Shown: positions 19,836-29,826, counted from the stretch's first letter. The stretch is 64,000 bases of DNA from Pseudoalteromonas sp. R3 (GCF_004014715.1 NZ_CP034834.1:372001-436000), one strand, 5' to 3'. Made by a program: numbers and translations. The notes: generated from the sequence alone by a model not told the origin.

Positions 19836-22469
19836 ATGCAACAACAATATACAGAATTGAAACGCAACGTCAGTCTACTTGGTGAGTTATTGGGCACTAC
19901 TATTGCTCACTCCCAAGGTACTGAGGTACTTGAAAAAGTTGAGTTGATCCGACATCTTGCTAAATCATCTCGCAGTGGTGATGTGCAGGCAAGAGAGACG
20001 TTAATAGAGACTTTGCAATCTTTGCCAGACGAAGAGCTATTACCTGTATGTCGAGCATTTAGCCATTTTCTGAATCTCGCTAATGTTGCTGAGCAACAGC
20101 ACACGATTTCAGACGCCGGTTGTCCGCAAGGGCCTTTTGACACATTGCAAACGACCTTGTCTGAGGTGACTGCGAAAGTAGCCAAGGGAGACACCGACCT
20201 TCAAACCGCAGCCAATGTTATTGAGAGCCTGTCTATTGAATTGGTTTTAACAGCACACCCGACAGAAGTGACACGCCGCACTTTGATCAGTAAACACGTC
20301 GAACTCAGTGAGTGTTTATCAGAACTGGCTGATTGTCAGGATAGCAGTTTATGTCGCAATGAAGTGATTTCGCGAATTGAACAATTGATCTGCCAGGCAT
20401 GGCACACCAATGAAATCAGAAATAAGCGTCCTACCCCACTTGAAGAAGCAAAATGGGGTTTTGCGGTCATTGAGAATAGCTTATGGGACGCAGTACCCAA
20501 GTTTACGCGTACCCTGACTCATCTGGCTGAAGGACAACTCGGTATGAGTCTGCCTGAGGATTATGCCCCTGTAAGTTTGGCGTCGTGGATGGGAGGAGAC
20601 AGAGATGGCAACCCCAACGTCACAGCAGAGGTCACTCAAAGTGTCCTTGACCATGGTCGCTGGATGGCGCTGGACTTATACTACCGCGATCTGGATGTAC
20701 TGAGTTCAGAATTGTCGATGGCGCCGGCAAATCAGGAGTTAAAAAAGCTGACGGGAGACCATGCAGAACCTTATCGGGCGTTACTGAAGCAGTTAAAAGC
20801 AGATGTGAATGAAACGATATTGGCGCTGGAACATAAGATTAAATTGCTGCCCAGCTCACATCAGGACAAAATCCGTTCGACGGAGCAGCTTATGGCTCCG
20901 TTGTCTGTCTGTTATCGTTCTTTGACCGAGTGCGGTATGGAAGTGGTCGCAAACGGTATGTTGCTGGACGTAATGCACAGACTCAGATGCTTTGGGGTTC
21001 AGCTATGCAAACTGGATATTCGTCAGGATTCGGGAAGGCATTGTGACGTATTGTCTGAGGTAACGCGTTATCTGGGGCTGGGAGATTATGCACAATGGTC
21101 GGAGCAGGACAAGCAGGCTTTTCTGCTTTCAGAGCTTTCTTCTCGACGCCCGTTGTTACCTAAACACTGGCAACCCAGCGAAGAGGTTCAGGAGGTGCTG
21201 AACACCTTCGCCGTGATTGCCAAGCAGGACAGGGCTGCGCTGGGTATCTATATTATCTCTATGGCCAGAGAAGCGTCAGATGTGCTGGCTGTTGAATTAT
21301 TGCTTCAGGAAAGTGGTTGCCCGTTTAAACTGCCTGTGGCGCCACTTTTCGAAACTCTGGATGACCTGAATAACGCACAGGAAGTGATGCAGCAACTGTT
21401 TGACTCGAGCTGGTACAAGGGGCATGTTGGACAGCAGCAGTACGTGATGATCGGCTATTCTGACTCTGCAAAAGATGCTGGCATGATGGCGGCGGGCTGG
21501 GCACAGTATTTGGCGATGGAGCAGCTGATTGATGTGGGCGAGAAATACCAGGTTGAGATGCATTTGTTTCACGGCCGGGGAGGGACAATAGGGCGTGGCG
21601 GCGCTCCTGCTGCGCAGGCGTTACGTTCTCAGCCGCCGGGATCATTGAGTCATGGTTTGAGGGTGACGGAGCAAGGTGAAATGATCCGCTTTAAGTTTGG
21701 TCTTACTCCGGTCGCAATCCAGAGTTTGTCACTCTATGCCAGTGCCATTATTGAGAATAATCTTTATCCGCCTCCGCAGCCCAAGTCGGATTGGCGCGAT
21801 GCGATGGCGCTGCTGAGTGAACAGTCTTGCAATCAGTATCGCGACTTTGTCCGTGGTAATGCAGACTTTGTGTCTTATTTCAGAGCAGCAACTCCCGAAA
21901 TTGAGCTGGCAAAGTTGCCTTTGGGTTCACGTCCCGCAAAACGCAAGCCGCAGGGAGGTATCGAGAGCCTGCGCGCCATCCCCTGGATATTCGCCTGGAG
22001 TCAAAATCGTCTCATGCTGCCTGCGTGGCTTGGTGCCCTGGCTGGGATACAAAGTGTGGTGAAGGAGCATGGAGAGTCACTACTTGGTGAGATGAGTGAG
22101 CAATGGCCGTTTTTCAGAACGCGATTAGAGATGCTGGAAATGGTATTTTGTAAAACCGACTTATGGTTAAGCGAATATTATGATGCACGACTAGTACCCA
22201 CACCCCTTCAGCCTTTAGGTAAGTTACTTCGCAGTGAATTGAAAGAAGCAACGCAGTTTATCGAAAAGTATGCGCCCAAGGGCTCGTTACTATCAGCGCA
22301 GCCCTGGATCCGTGAGTCCATAGAGCTTCGTAACCCCTACACGGATCCGCTCAATGTATTGCAAGTGGAACTACTTAAGCGCACTCGAGATAAGGCCAAC
22401 CCAGATCTGGACAGTGCATTGATGATCACTATGATGGGCATTGCAGCAGGGATAAGAAATACGGGTTAA
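19836..22469 (+). CDS. ppc: Phosphoenolpyruvate carboxylase
   Basis: Anaplerotic enzyme: PEP + bicarbonate to oxaloacetate + phosphate. 877 residues, same class as E. coli Ppc (883). Catalytic-His motif [24 protein letters not shown], the Arg/Gly loop [13 protein letters not shown], and the conserved C-terminal end AAGIRNTG are all present and intact. ATG 19836 has GGGAG six bases upstream; frames further upstream begin at a TTG with no support. It stands alone, starting about 165 bases from the divergent RyhB-like unit and ending at an intrinsic terminator. Confidence 0.97.
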   Translation: MQQQYTELKRNVSLLGELLGTTIAHSQGTEVLEKVELIRHLAKSSRSGDVQARETLIETLQSLPDEELLPVCRAFSHFLNLANVAEQQHTISDAGCPQGPFDTLQTTLSEVTAKVAKGDTDLQTAANVIESLSIELVLTAHPTEVTRRTLISKHVELSECLSELADCQDSSLCRNEVISRIEQLICQAWHTNEIRNKRPTPLEEAKWGFAVIENSLWDAVPKFTRTLTHLAEGQLGMSLPEDYAPVSLASWMGGDRDGNPNVTAEVTQSVLDHGRWMALDLYYRDLDVLSSELSMAPANQELKKLTGDHAEPYRALLKQLKADVNETILALEHKIKLLPSSHQDKIRSTEQLMAPLSVCYRSLTECGMEVVANGMLLDVMHRLRCFGVQLCKLDIRQDSGRHCDVLSEVTRYLGLGDYAQWSEQDKQAFLLSELSSRRPLLPKHWQPSEEVQEVLNTFAVIAKQDRAALGIYIISMAREASDVLAVELLLQESGCPFKLPVAPLFETLDDLNNAQEVMQQLFDSSWYKGHVGQQQYVMIGYSDSAKDAGMMAAGWAQYLAMEQLIDVGEKYQVEMHLFHGRGGTIGRGGAPAAQALRSQPPGSLSHGLRVTEQGEMIRFKFGLTPVAIQSLSLYASAIIENNLYPPPQPKSDWRDAMALLSEQSCNQYRDFVRGNADFVSYFRAATPEIELAKLPLGSRPAKRKPQGGIESLRAIPWIFAWSQNRLMLPAWLGALAGIQSVVKEHGESLLGEMSEQWPFFRTRLEMLEMVFCKTDLWLSEYYDARLVPTPLQPLGKLLRSELKEATQFIEKYAPKGSLLSAQPWIRESIELRNPYTDPLNVLQVELLKRTRDKANPDLDSALMITMMGIAAGIRNTG

Positions 22470-22507
22470 TTTTTATTGATGCAATAATGATTACATTGCG
22501 TAATAAC

Positions 22508-22536
22508 AAAAACCAATCCTATAGGGTTGGTTTTTT
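22508..22536 (+). terminator. Intrinsic terminator of ppc
   Basis: Stem AAAACCAATCC / GGGTTGGTTTT (one G-T pair), loop TATA, continuing into a T run. About 40 bases after the ppc stop. Confidence 0.88.
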
Positions 22537-22651
22537 GTTTTTATCTAGTTTTTTATGGTTGATTTGTTGACATCAATTCGTATTTAACTAGAATGCCCTG
22601 CTACCTTGTAAACGCACTTAACACGAGTTTAAGCAATAGTCAGAGGCCGCA

Positions 22652-23020
22652 ATGTCAACGCTTTCAACCAGTATCACATATGATGAAACGACAACTCTAA
22701 TCATGATGACCCTCAGAGGTAAAGCTGGGGTGGATGATGTTGTTAATGCCTACAAAGCGGCAAATAGTTATGCCTCAAAACACCAGAGCAGTAAACTTTT
22801 GGTGGATGTTTCCGAGCTGGAGCACAGGTTTGCTGCAATCGATGTTGTCAACGTCATGCCTAAGGTAGCGCATCATGTTAAAAACATGAAAATCGCCAGA
22901 GTTGTCGGCATCGAGGGGTTTATGCATGATTTGTTCCTACAGAAAGTGCAGCGTTTTGGCATCAATGCAGAAAATTTTGAGTGCTTCAAAAGTGCAAAGG
23001 AATGGTTGAGTAAATGCTAA
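22652..23020 (+). CDS. STAS/SpoIIAA-like single-domain protein
   Basis: 122 residues, soluble, no signal. Predicted alternating strands and helices with an early ITYDETTTLIMMTLRG strand pair, a central KLLVDVSEL strand, then KIARVVGIEG and a C-terminal helix SAKEWLSKC. This fits the SpoIIAA/STAS-like fold of small proteins near PF11964, often of unknown role. ATG 22652 follows AGAGG at good spacing. It is followed by cdd after 81 bases that contain a weak hairpin (GCTCAG / CTGAGC, 23067-23086). Confidence 0.62.
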   Translation: MSTLSTSITYDETTTLIMMTLRGKAGVDDVVNAYKAANSYASKHQSSKLLVDVSELEHRFAAIDVVNVMPKVAHHVKNMKIARVVGIEGFMHDLFLQKVQRFGINAENFECFKSAKEWLSKC

Positions 23021-23101
23021 TTCGAGCGTAAACTGGTCTGCCATGAAACAAGCGCAAAAAAGCGCTGCTCAGGCAGTTGTCTGAGCGAATAATAATGATA
23101 T

Positions 23102-23965
23102 ATGGTAGACACTGACAACAAGTTAAACCCTTCCGTTTTGGAAGTGTGTAAATCCGCCAACGGGGTATTAACCCCCGATCTTCAGAACCAGATCAAGTCC
23201 CTTCTAGGATGTGATAACACGCAATTAGGTCAAGCCCTGTTACCTTATGCTGCGAGTTTTGCTCAGGCGCCTATTTCATCTTTTTTGGTAGGTGCTGTTG
23301 CTTATGACAAAAACACTGAATGCTATTTCTTAGGGGCAAACCTGGAATTTTCTCACCGGGCGCTCTCTTTGGTTGTTCATGCTGAGCAGGCCGCAATTAA
23401 TAATGCCTGGTTAAACGGGGCTCAGGAAATCTCTCGAATAGATATTACTGCTGCGCCTTGTGGGTATTGTCGCCAGTTTATGAATGAGCTGAAAAACGCA
23501 AAACAGCTCAAAATCACCTTGCCAACGGGGGAGACGACCTTATCTCAATTACTTCCGGGGGATTTTGGCCCTACGGATTTGGGCAATCAGGAGGCACTGT
23601 TTGGCAGTAAACCAATGGAGATACAGAGCACTGATGGCCTGTCCGAAGAGTTAATCAATCATTTGAGTCAAGTTTATGCGCCTTATACAAAAAATGTGGC
23701 GGCGGCTGAGTTGGTGATGACAAGCGGCAGGCGTTTCTACGGCCGTTATATAGAAAATGCAGCATACAGCCCAAGTTTATCGCCTATGCAGAGTGCGCTT
23801 AGTCAGTTGGCGATGAGTGGTGAAATACTGGCAGAGGCAAAGCTCGAACGCGCTACTTTGGTAGAAACAAAGGGAAGAGAAAACCAAAGGGCAGTGACAG
23901 AAGCTGTGATAAGCAGTTTTAACGGTGCGTTAAAACTGCAGTATCATGCGATCGAAATAAAGTAG
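23102..23965 (+). CDS. cdd: Cytidine deaminase
   Basis: Zinc enzyme that deaminates cytidine and deoxycytidine to uridines. 287 residues, the homodimeric two-domain type of E. coli (294) rather than the short tetrameric type. Active-site motifs: HAEQAAIN (zinc ligand and proton-shuttle Glu) and APCGYCRQF (two Cys ligands). The C-terminal half is the degenerate second domain. It faces udp tail to tail, so the two steps cytidine to uridine to uracil plus ribose-1-phosphate are encoded side by side. No strong Shine-Dalgarno site before ATG 23102. Confidence 0.95.
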   Translation: MVDTDNKLNPSVLEVCKSANGVLTPDLQNQIKSLLGCDNTQLGQALLPYAASFAQAPISSFLVGAVAYDKNTECYFLGANLEFSHRALSLVVHAEQAAINNAWLNGAQEISRIDITAAPCGYCRQFMNELKNAKQLKITLPTGETTLSQLLPGDFGPTDLGNQEALFGSKPMEIQSTDGLSEELINHLSQVYAPYTKNVAAAELVMTSGRRFYGRYIENAAYSPSLSPMQSALSQLAMSGEILAEAKLERATLVETKGRENQRAVTEAVISSFNGALKLQYHAIEIK

Positions 23966-23980
23966 GCTAACGCCTACTTT
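23959..23980. terminator. Bidirectional hairpin overlapping both stop codons of cdd and udp
   Basis: Perfect 9-bp stem AAAGTAGGC / GCCTACTTT with loop TAAC. Each arm contains the TAG stop of one of the two convergent genes (23963-23965 and 23974-23976). Short T-rich tails lie on both sides. Confidence 0.85.
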
Positions 23981-24738
23981 GTTCTTTCTAGTACGATTTC
24001 GGCCGCTTTGATGACAACTGCGACTGCGTTTTTCTCTACCAGTTTGTGGTCAACATTCGGGATTTCCTGGCGTGTACGATTAACCAGTACGCCCGCTACA
24101 CAGGCTGCTTTTAGGCCCAAAGCAGCACACATTGTAAAGAGCGTCGCTGACTCCATTTCATAGTTCATTACATTGAGCTTTTGCCACTCTTCGCATGAGC
24201 CCTGGAACGCTTTTGGCACGTAACCAGAGAAGGTATCATAGCGCTCCTGACCAGGATAGAATGTATCACTAGAAGCGGTGATACCGGTATGATAGGTCAC
24301 ACCTAACTGCTCACAGGCCTCGACCATGGCTGATGTGCTGTGAAAATCAGAAACGGCTGGATAGGCAAGCGGTGCAAAATGTTGACTGGCACCATCGAGG
24401 CGCACGGAAGCAGTACTAACCAGAATATCACCCTCATTGATATGCGGCTGAATAGCACCGGTTGTACCTATGCGCAAAAAGGTATTGATGCCAAGTTGAG
24501 CGAGTTCTTCGACTGCAATTGACGTTGATGGTCCACCGATACCAGTTGAGCAGATCACAATAGATTGACCGTTAATATCGCCAAGATATACGTGAAATTC
24601 GCGTGTCTGAGCTAAACATTTTGGATTGTCCAGTTGTTCCGCGATCCGCTCTGAACGTTTTGGGTCGCCAGGAACGATAGCCAGTGTTGCACCGTTTAGA
24701 TCTGCTTTCGAAAGACCCAGGTGAAATACCTTTTCCAT
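23974..24738 (-). CDS. udp: Uridine phosphorylase
   Basis: Phosphorolysis of uridine to uracil and ribose-1-phosphate. 254 residues (E. coli Udp 253). Recognisable signatures: [23 protein letters not shown] near the N-terminus, [26 protein letters not shown], and [13 protein letters not shown] with the substrate-binding Glu-Met-Glu. The frame is open to 24768, but ATG 24738 has AAGG upstream and matches the family start. Regulation is not visible; the 312-base gap upstream contains an AGGAC/GTCCT hairpin (24796-24811) and no clear CRP site. Confidence 0.95.
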   Translation of the reverse strand: MEKVFHLGLSKADLNGATLAIVPGDPKRSERIAEQLDNPKCLAQTREFHVYLGDINGQSIVICSTGIGGPSTSIAVEELAQLGINTFLRIGTTGAIQPHINEGDILVSTASVRLDGASQHFAPLAYPAVSDFHSTSAMVEACEQLGVTYHTGITASSDTFYPGQERYDTFSGYVPKAFQGSCEEWQKLNVMNYEMESATLFTMCAALGLKAACVAGVLVNRTRQEIPNVDHKLVEKNAVAVVIKAAEIVLERTK

Positions 24739-25034
24739 AAATAAACCTTGTGTAGTTCTAAAGCCCAATGGTCAATTTTACGTGCTTTTAAGTACAGGAC
24801 GAATGTCCTTACCTTGGCCTTTGAGCGTTACAATTGTGTCGTTTACTAAAATCCCCCTGTGAGCCGGGGTTTATGCAATTATTTTTCGTTTAACTTTCAA
24901 TGAAACAAAGGGTTGTTTGTCTGCCACTGATATCGGCATTTTAACGCCGAGCTGTAAACAAAGCGCTAATTGAAATTAACCGATTGCTTGCAACATTGTC
25001 GACTGTCTTCTAAACCTTAATAAGGAGAAAGCAA

Positions 25035-25103
25035 ATGGGGAATACCTACTATGCCTGCAACACAATCGATAGACAAGCACAACGAGTTTGCCCGCTGTTT
25101 TGA
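25035..25103 (+). CDS. Possible 22-codon leader ORF overlapping the DUF2189 start
   Basis: ATG 25035 stands seven bases after a strong Shine-Dalgarno AAGGAG (25022-25027) and opens a 22-residue frame (MGNTYYACNTIDRQAQRVCPLF) that ends inside the next gene. The DUF2189 ATG (25051) is in a different frame and lacks its own site. Either a translated leader that couples to the membrane protein, or a one-base sequence error that split one start. Low certainty. Confidence 0.35.
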   Translation: MGNTYYACNTIDRQAQRVCPLF

Positions 25104-25830
25104 AAGCAATAAGCTAAGCCCATTTGTGGCGTTTCATTGGCTCGCACTCGCCTTTAAAGACATTGCCCGAGCACCTTTGCTCAGTTTAATTTATGGACTG
25201 GTTTTTACAACAATTCCTGCCGCCATTATGTGGCTTGCGTTTGAAGTTGAAACACACCTTGTGATTTTGCCAGCCGCTGTTGCGTTTGCATTGATAGGTC
25301 CTGCATTTGCCGCCGGGCTATATGATGTCGCCTGGGAGCTTGAAAAAGGCCATAAGCCAACTTTAAGTCATAGCCTCAAAAGTATGTTCAGAAATCCTGC
25401 CGGCGAGTGGGGATTTGCGATTTTACTTATGGTCATTATGATAGTTTGGATGCGCCTGGCGGCATTGATACATGCATTATACCCAAATGTGCCAAACCCC
25501 AACTTTGAGCAGCTTTCAGCCTTTTTGGGTCTGGGAACTTTGGTGGGAGGAATTCTTGTGGTGACAGTTTTTGCGATTTCGGCGTTTACACCTCAGATTA
25601 TGATGGAGCGTCGTGTAGATATAATGACAGCAGTGGTGTCGTCAATTCATGCGGTACGGTCTAATGCTGCAGCGATGATAGTTTGGGGGGCAACCATAGG
25701 TGTTCTAGTTATAGTAGGCTTCCTGACAGGTACGGCTGGGTTTATTGTCATTATGCCACTGCTGGCCTATGCGAGCTGGCACGGCTATATTGCGACAATC
25801 AAAACTAAAAAGCCAAGAAAATACGAATAA
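25051..25830 (+). CDS. DUF2189 integral membrane protein
   Basis: 259 residues with about six TM segments. An N-terminal soluble stretch is followed by FHWLALAFKDIARAPLLSLIYGL, which matches the conserved WLxxGxxDxxxxPxxSLxYG signature of DUF2189, and FALIGPAFAAGLYDVAWELEKG. Function unknown. ATG 25051 gives the family N-terminus but has no good Shine-Dalgarno site; the strong site upstream serves an overlapping frame. An inverted repeat CAACCGCTC / GAGCGGTTG lies after the stop (25853-25891). Confidence 0.82.
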   Translation: MPATQSIDKHNEFARCFESNKLSPFVAFHWLALAFKDIARAPLLSLIYGLVFTTIPAAIMWLAFEVETHLVILPAAVAFALIGPAFAAGLYDVAWELEKGHKPTLSHSLKSMFRNPAGEWGFAILLMVIMIVWMRLAALIHALYPNVPNPNFEQLSAFLGLGTLVGGILVVTVFAISAFTPQIMMERRVDIMTAVVSSIHAVRSNAAAMIVWGATIGVLVIVGFLTGTAGFIVIMPLLAYASWHGYIATIKTKKPRKYE

Positions 25831-26113
25831 GCAAACACTTAGCTTGCATATTCAACCGCTCAGGCTGATATCAATGATGTCGGAGCGGTTGACTTATCTC
25901 CCAGCCATGTTATACCGACCCCAGTACAATTTATATAATCGTTTTAAAGTCCACTTGATATCCGTAACTAATTGAAAAATAAGGGGTGGCTTGGTTTTCT
26001 AGTGAGAGGTTCTTGACGCGTTTCGCTAACCGAGTATGCAGACTCTGTTAATTTGACAATTATTCTTTGAGTAACGGTGTGGCATGTTTATGCAGTTGAC
26101 TGAGGAGGTCTCA

Positions 26114-27226
26114 ATGAGTGATAGCAAGGTAAAATTTCATCAGAAAATAGAAAACTGTTTATGTCCCCCTGGCGACGGTGTGTTTACTGTCAACACGGCA
26201 AAAGAGAGAAAAGCTGCGTTGCGTGAAAAGCTTTATGGACAGACAGAAAACATTGAGCCTCTTTGGAAAGAGTCACTGAATACACTGACTGATAGCAAGT
26301 ACAAAGCTGCCATTTTGGGGGTCAGTTCAGACTGTGGCGGCGGTATCTTAAGAGGTGCCAACTGGGGACCCTTGTTCCTTCGTTCCACACTGTTGACACA
26401 GCAGCCTCAAGTCAGCGCGTTTGATTTGGGTGACGTTCGGGTTATTCCTCACTTGCTGCATGATAAATACCTTAATGAGGGAACCATCAGTAACTGTCAG
26501 AAGGCCTTATATCAGGACGAAAACAGTGAATACCATGTGTCTCCGCTTTCTATCACAGAAGATGTTTGTGATGGTTTTTATGCGCATTATCCTGAGAAAG
26601 GGATCTTTGGCATTGGTGGTGATCACTCCATTAGTTACCCGCTTACCAAGGCGTATCTTAAAGCCAAACGTGAGCAGGGTAAGCGCACTGCCATTATTCA
26701 CTTTGATGCACATACAGATTTGCTCGTTGAGCGATTAGGTATTGATCTGTGCTTTGGTTCTTGGTGTACACATATTCTAGAGTTTCTTCCTGCACCGCAC
26801 CACCTTATTCAGTTTGGGATCCGCTCAAGCGGTAAGAGTAAAGCACATTGGGAGTCTACATTTGGCGTCAAGCAACATTGGGCACACGAAATTCGTGAGC
26901 AGGGCGCAAGTGCAATCGTAGACCAGGTGATTAAGCAGCTTAAAGAAGATAAAGTCGATGAGCTGTATGTCAGTTTTGATATTGATGCGCTCGATGAAGA
27001 GTTCGCTGCAGCGACCGGTACACCAGAATCTGGCGGTATGACACCTGATGAGGCAATGACCATTTTAACGGCGTTAAGCAAAGAGTTTCCGATCACGGGA
27101 GCAGATATGATGGAAATCGCGCCATTTACAGATAGCTCACTGTCAGGCTCGTCTAGCTCAGAGACGACGCTTCGAGAAGGGGCGAAATTGTCCGCTTTTC
27201 TGATTGACGCCATCAATAAAAGCTAA
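26114..27226 (+). CDS. Arginase/agmatinase-family ureohydrolase
   Basis: Binuclear manganese amidinohydrolase of 370 residues. All three metal motifs are intact: GIGGDHS, FDAHTDL and SFDIDALD, with a C-terminal ADMMEIAPF. It is longer than typical arginases (about 300) because of an extended N-terminal region, so arginase, formimidoylglutamase or another guanidino substrate all remain possible. ATG 26114 has GAGGAGG at seven bases; in-frame ATGs at 26084 and 26090 lack this. A plausible promoter is TTGACG-N16-TATGCA (26013-26040). Stand-alone, ends at a 12-bp hairpin. Confidence 0.86.
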   Translation: MSDSKVKFHQKIENCLCPPGDGVFTVNTAKERKAALREKLYGQTENIEPLWKESLNTLTDSKYKAAILGVSSDCGGGILRGANWGPLFLRSTLLTQQPQVSAFDLGDVRVIPHLLHDKYLNEGTISNCQKALYQDENSEYHVSPLSITEDVCDGFYAHYPEKGIFGIGGDHSISYPLTKAYLKAKREQGKRTAIIHFDAHTDLLVERLGIDLCFGSWCTHILEFLPAPHHLIQFGIRSSGKSKAHWESTFGVKQHWAHEIREQGASAIVDQVIKQLKEDKVDELYVSFDIDALDEEFAAATGTPESGGMTPDEAMTILTALSKEFPITGADMMEIAPFTDSSLSGSSSSETTLREGAKLSAFLIDAINKS

Positions 27227-27233
27227 TTAACCA

Positions 27234-27261
27234 GTGAAAGAAGGCTTTGGCCTTCTTTCAC
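27234..27261 (+). terminator. Hairpin after the ureohydrolase gene
   Basis: Perfect 12-bp stem GTGAAAGAAGGC / GCCTTCTTTCAC with loop TTTG, eight bases after the stop. No T run follows, so termination strength is uncertain. Confidence 0.7.
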
Positions 27262-27379
27262 CTTATCGCCATCAAGTTCCACCGCCCTCAGCAAAATTTA
27301 ACTGCTCGCTCTATTCACAGCATCCGAATATTTTCCTATATTAAAATTTGTAAGTTGATAAAAACCAAAGGAGCGAGGC

Positions 27380-28078
27380 TTGATACGCTGGCTGATTTAC
27401 CCGTGGTTAATGCTAGGGAGTGTCGCTGCACATGCTTATACACTGACTCTGGTTACTGAAAACTTCGCACATTTTCAATATGTAAATGGCGAGGGGGAGT
27501 TGGTTGGCCATGCTGCGGAAAAAGTCGTAAAAGTATTAAATGAGGCAGATATTGAATATCAGTTATCGGTAGACAACTGGAGTATCTCTTATAATAGTGC
27601 AAAGCGCGACCCAAACACCTGTATTTTTTCTATTGCCAAAAGCAAGCATCGAAATGAATTATTTACATGGGTGTTTCCTATTGGCAGCTTTACAACTTCC
27701 TTTTACGCCCTAAAGACGGCAAATATTCGCATCGACAACCTGGAACAAGCCCGGCAGTACAAAATAGCGGTTATTCGAGATAATTTTAGTCATCAATTTC
27801 TTAAGAGCCACGGTTTTACTGAAGGTCAACAGCTTTTGCTAATTCAGTCATTTGATAAAATATTTCAGCTACTTGCCACACGCCGAGATAGTGTTGATTT
27901 GGTGATTCTGAGTGACGCCCAGTTTGACCATAAGAGCAAGAGCGAGCCAATGAGCAGTGAACTTGAGCGTGTTATGACACTCAACAAAATGAACTCCCAG
28001 CTTTATTTTGCCTGCAATAAGAAAGTCCCTCCGAGTGTCACTAGCCGTATTAAAGCTGCCTATGACCGCTTGTATTAG
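27380..28078 (+). CDS. Orphan periplasmic solute-binding protein, family 3-like
   Basis: 232 residues. Signal peptide [19 protein letters not shown], then [33 protein letters not shown], the typical opening of family 3 (amino-acid type) binding proteins, and a second-lobe stretch [20 protein letters not shown]. Start is TTG 27380, with AAAGGAG six bases upstream. No permease or ATPase gene is beside it; such stand-alone proteins are common in marine gammaproteobacteria and may be sensors or scavengers. Its stop overlaps that of the convergent VF530 gene by four bases. Confidence 0.78.
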   Translation: MIRWLIYPWLMLGSVAAHAYTLTLVTENFAHFQYVNGEGELVGHAAEKVVKVLNEADIEYQLSVDNWSISYNSAKRDPNTCIFSIAKSKHRNELFTWVFPIGSFTTSFYALKTANIRIDNLEQARQYKIAVIRDNFSHQFLKSHGFTEGQQLLLIQSFDKIFQLLATRRDSVDLVILSDAQFDHKSKSEPMSSELERVMTLNKMNSQLYFACNKKVPPSVTSRIKAAYDRLY

Positions 28079-28323
28079 GGCTTCTTAATCTCCGGCCAGC
28101 TAAAGCCATGAAAAGTATCTATATAGAGTGCTTCTACTTTCTCTCTTGCCCATGGTGTTTTACGCAGAAACTTCAGACTCGATTTCACTGAAGGGTCTTT
28201 TTTGAAGCAATTGATATTTACCGCTTCAGACATTGCTTCCCAGCCGAGTTGTTCAACCAGGCGCTCAACAATATCCTGAAGTTTGACACCGTGTAATGGA
28301 TTATTGGGTTGTGATCCGCTCAT
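28075..28323 (-). CDS. VF530 family (DUF2132) DNA-binding-like protein
   Basis: 82 residues. [55 protein letters not shown] match the conserved VF530/DUF2132 family almost throughout. The solved Vibrio member folds like a DNA-binding domain (recalled), but the cellular role is unknown. Followed on the same strand by nothing and preceded by the DUF1496 gene 27 bases away, so those two may be co-transcribed. Confidence 0.86.
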   Translation of the reverse strand: MSGSQPNNPLHGVKLQDIVERLVEQLGWEAMSEAVNINCFKKDPSVKSSLKFLRKTPWAREKVEALYIDTFHGFSWPEIKKP

Positions 28324-28350
28324 ACTGCTTTATTCATTGTTTCAAAGTGT

Positions 28351-28635
28351 CTAGTGTACCCTGATTTTACCTTTCATTTCTACTCTGACAGGCTCGCCGT
28401 TTTCATCAAGCTTGAGCCACATTAGTGGACTTTGTGGCTGGTTTGCGTAGCGATGACTGCAGACATAAAGCTTATCAACTTGCTTGATGATTGCACCTTG
28501 TGTATACCTGAGATCCTGATACCAACACACCTGCTGCAGCTGTTCCAGATATAGATTTGTCTCCTCACCAAAGGCATGTCCTTTGAGTGGAATCAAAAAA
28601 AATGTAAATAAAAAGAAAACTGACCGATTTTTCAT
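28351..28635 (-). CDS. DUF1496 small secreted protein
   Basis: 94 residues. Signal peptide MKNRSVFFLFTFFLIPLKGHA, then VCWYQDLRYTQGAIIKQVDKLYVCSHR, the CxYxxxxYxxGAxI...C pattern of DUF1496 with two Cys likely forming a disulfide in the periplasm. A final basic segment ends the protein. Function unknown. ATG 28635 has GGGAGT upstream. Confidence 0.75.
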   Translation of the reverse strand: MKNRSVFFLFTFFLIPLKGHAFGEETNLYLEQLQQVCWYQDLRYTQGAIIKQVDKLYVCSHRYANQPQSPLMWLKLDENGEPVRVEMKGKIRVH

Positions 28636-28787
28636 GGCATAACTCCCAGTTCAGGCTAAATTTAAGTTGGTAAGCTAATGTACTATATACCTTAGCTATT
28701 GGTAATGTGCTGGCAAGCATCTTGTTGCTGTCTGGCCGAGATAATACATGCAGAAGTTGGGCCTATTATTAGGTCTCAGGAGGGATT

Positions 28788-29018
28788 ATGGCATTTGATG
28801 AAAAACTAATGGCTGAGTTGGAACTACTGGTGAAGTTTCCACGTAGTAGTTTGCACCAGGGGATAAAAATACACAAAAATGCAGATCAGGGTATATTAGC
28901 AGCTGCAGAGCGCTTATATGCGAAAGGGGTTATCGATCAGCCCGACGGGGGTTACTTAACAGACCTTGGACATGACTTGCTAACTCATTTAGACCAGGTA
29001 CATAGTGCTCTTAAGTAA
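28788..29018 (+). CDS. TIGR02647 family small protein
   Basis: 76 residues, no signal. FDEKLMAELELLVKFPRSSLHQGIKIHK followed by GILAAAERLYAKGVI and GGYLTDLG matches the conserved gammaproteobacterial family TIGR02647, named for weak similarity to Id-type DNA-binding inhibitors. The layout looks like a small winged-helix. ATG 28788 has AGGAGGG at good spacing, the strongest ribosome site in the neighbourhood. Function unknown. Confidence 0.82.
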   Translation: MAFDEKLMAELELLVKFPRSSLHQGIKIHKNADQGILAAAERLYAKGVIDQPDGGYLTDLGHDLLTHLDQVHSALK

Positions 29019-29032
29019 GATGTGAAATGAAA

Positions 29033-29055
29033 GGAGCGCAATATGCTTGCGCTCC
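29033..29055. terminator. Hairpin between TIGR02647 gene and maiA
   Basis: Perfect 9-bp stem GGAGCGCAA / TTGCGCTCC with loop TATGC between convergent genes. Weak T content on either side. Confidence 0.65.
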
Positions 29056-29066
29056 TGCTTACGGTG

Positions 29067-29696
29067 TTACTGAGGTGCGTCAGGCTGATTTTCCGGTGCA
29101 GCCTGTGTAAATGCACTGAGCGTATTACAATGTTCGTAGATTCGGGCAATTTTTGGAAACTCACTCATATCAACGTTGAAACGCAGGGCATTGTAAACTT
29201 GTGGTACCAAACAAACGTCAGCTAGCGTCGGCGTATCACCAAAGCAAAAGGTGTCATCACCCAACATAACCTCCAGCTTTTTAAAACCTTCAATTACCCA
29301 GTGTCGATACCAGGTATTTTTTTGCTCATCTGAGACTGATAGCTCATTACTCAGATACTTCAGTACTCTCAGATTATCAATAGGGTGAATATCACAAGCG
29401 ATAGCATAGCTAAAGTTGCGTACCTGAGCCTTTTGCCAGGCGTCATCTGGCAATAATGGTGTTGCATCAAATGCTTCCTCAAGCCATTCGAGTATAGCCA
29501 ACGACTGTGCCAGCATACCTTGGTCAGTCTCAAGTGCGGGTAACAGACCCTGTGCATTTTTACTTAGATAATCAGCGCCTTGTTGCTCTGATTTCAGCAA
29601 GTTAACTGGAACAAGTTCATGATCCAGTTGTTTCAGGTTTAATGCGATGCGAACACGATATGCAGCGGAAGAACGAAAATAGGTGTACAGTTTCAT
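29067..29696 (-). CDS. maiA: Maleylacetoacetate isomerase (zeta-class GST)
   Basis: Isomerises maleylacetoacetate to fumarylacetoacetate using glutathione, the step after homogentisate dioxygenase in tyrosine breakdown. 209 residues. The zeta-class signature SSAAYRVRIALN is at residues 9-20, followed by NLLKSEQQGADYLSKNAQGLLPAL and DIHPIDNLRVLKYL in the C-terminal helical domain with VPQVYNALRF. It lies 130 bases downstream of hmgA on the same strand, with a terminator-like hairpin between, so readthrough or an own promoter would set its level. No fumarylacetoacetase gene is in the window. Confidence 0.94.
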   Translation of the reverse strand: MKLYTYFRSSAAYRVRIALNLKQLDHELVPVNLLKSEQQGADYLSKNAQGLLPALETDQGMLAQSLAILEWLEEAFDATPLLPDDAWQKAQVRNFSYAIACDIHPIDNLRVLKYLSNELSVSDEQKNTWYRHWVIEGFKKLEVMLGDDTFCFGDTPTLADVCLVPQVYNALRFNVDMSEFPKIARIYEHCNTLSAFTQAAPENQPDAPQ

Positions 29697-29772
29697 GTTT
29701 GATCCTTTAATTCACGACGATTATTCTGGTCCTAACAAGAAGGCCAGAAGAGCATTTGGCTCAAATAAGAAA

Positions 29773-29800
29773 CGCTGAGCAGAATTTTTCCCGCTCAGCG
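29773..29800 (-). terminator. Hairpin between hmgA and maiA
   Basis: Minus-strand stem CGCTGAGC / GCTCAGCG with a 12-base loop, followed on that strand by TTTCTTATTT. Likely partial terminator that lowers maiA relative to hmgA. Confidence 0.68.
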
Positions 29801-29826
29801 TACTCAGTTGAATTTACAAAGGGCGA

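Noticed and set aside
19694..19897. 67-codon minus-strand frame across the ppc start
   Set aside because: Overlaps ppc, the Fur-box promoter and the ppc ribosome site; composition is random.
24844..24875. CCCC...CGGGG repeat with TGTGAG as a CRP site for udp
   Set aside because: Only half of a CRP consensus is present, and the stem is short with no T run; not enough to call either a CRP site or a terminator.
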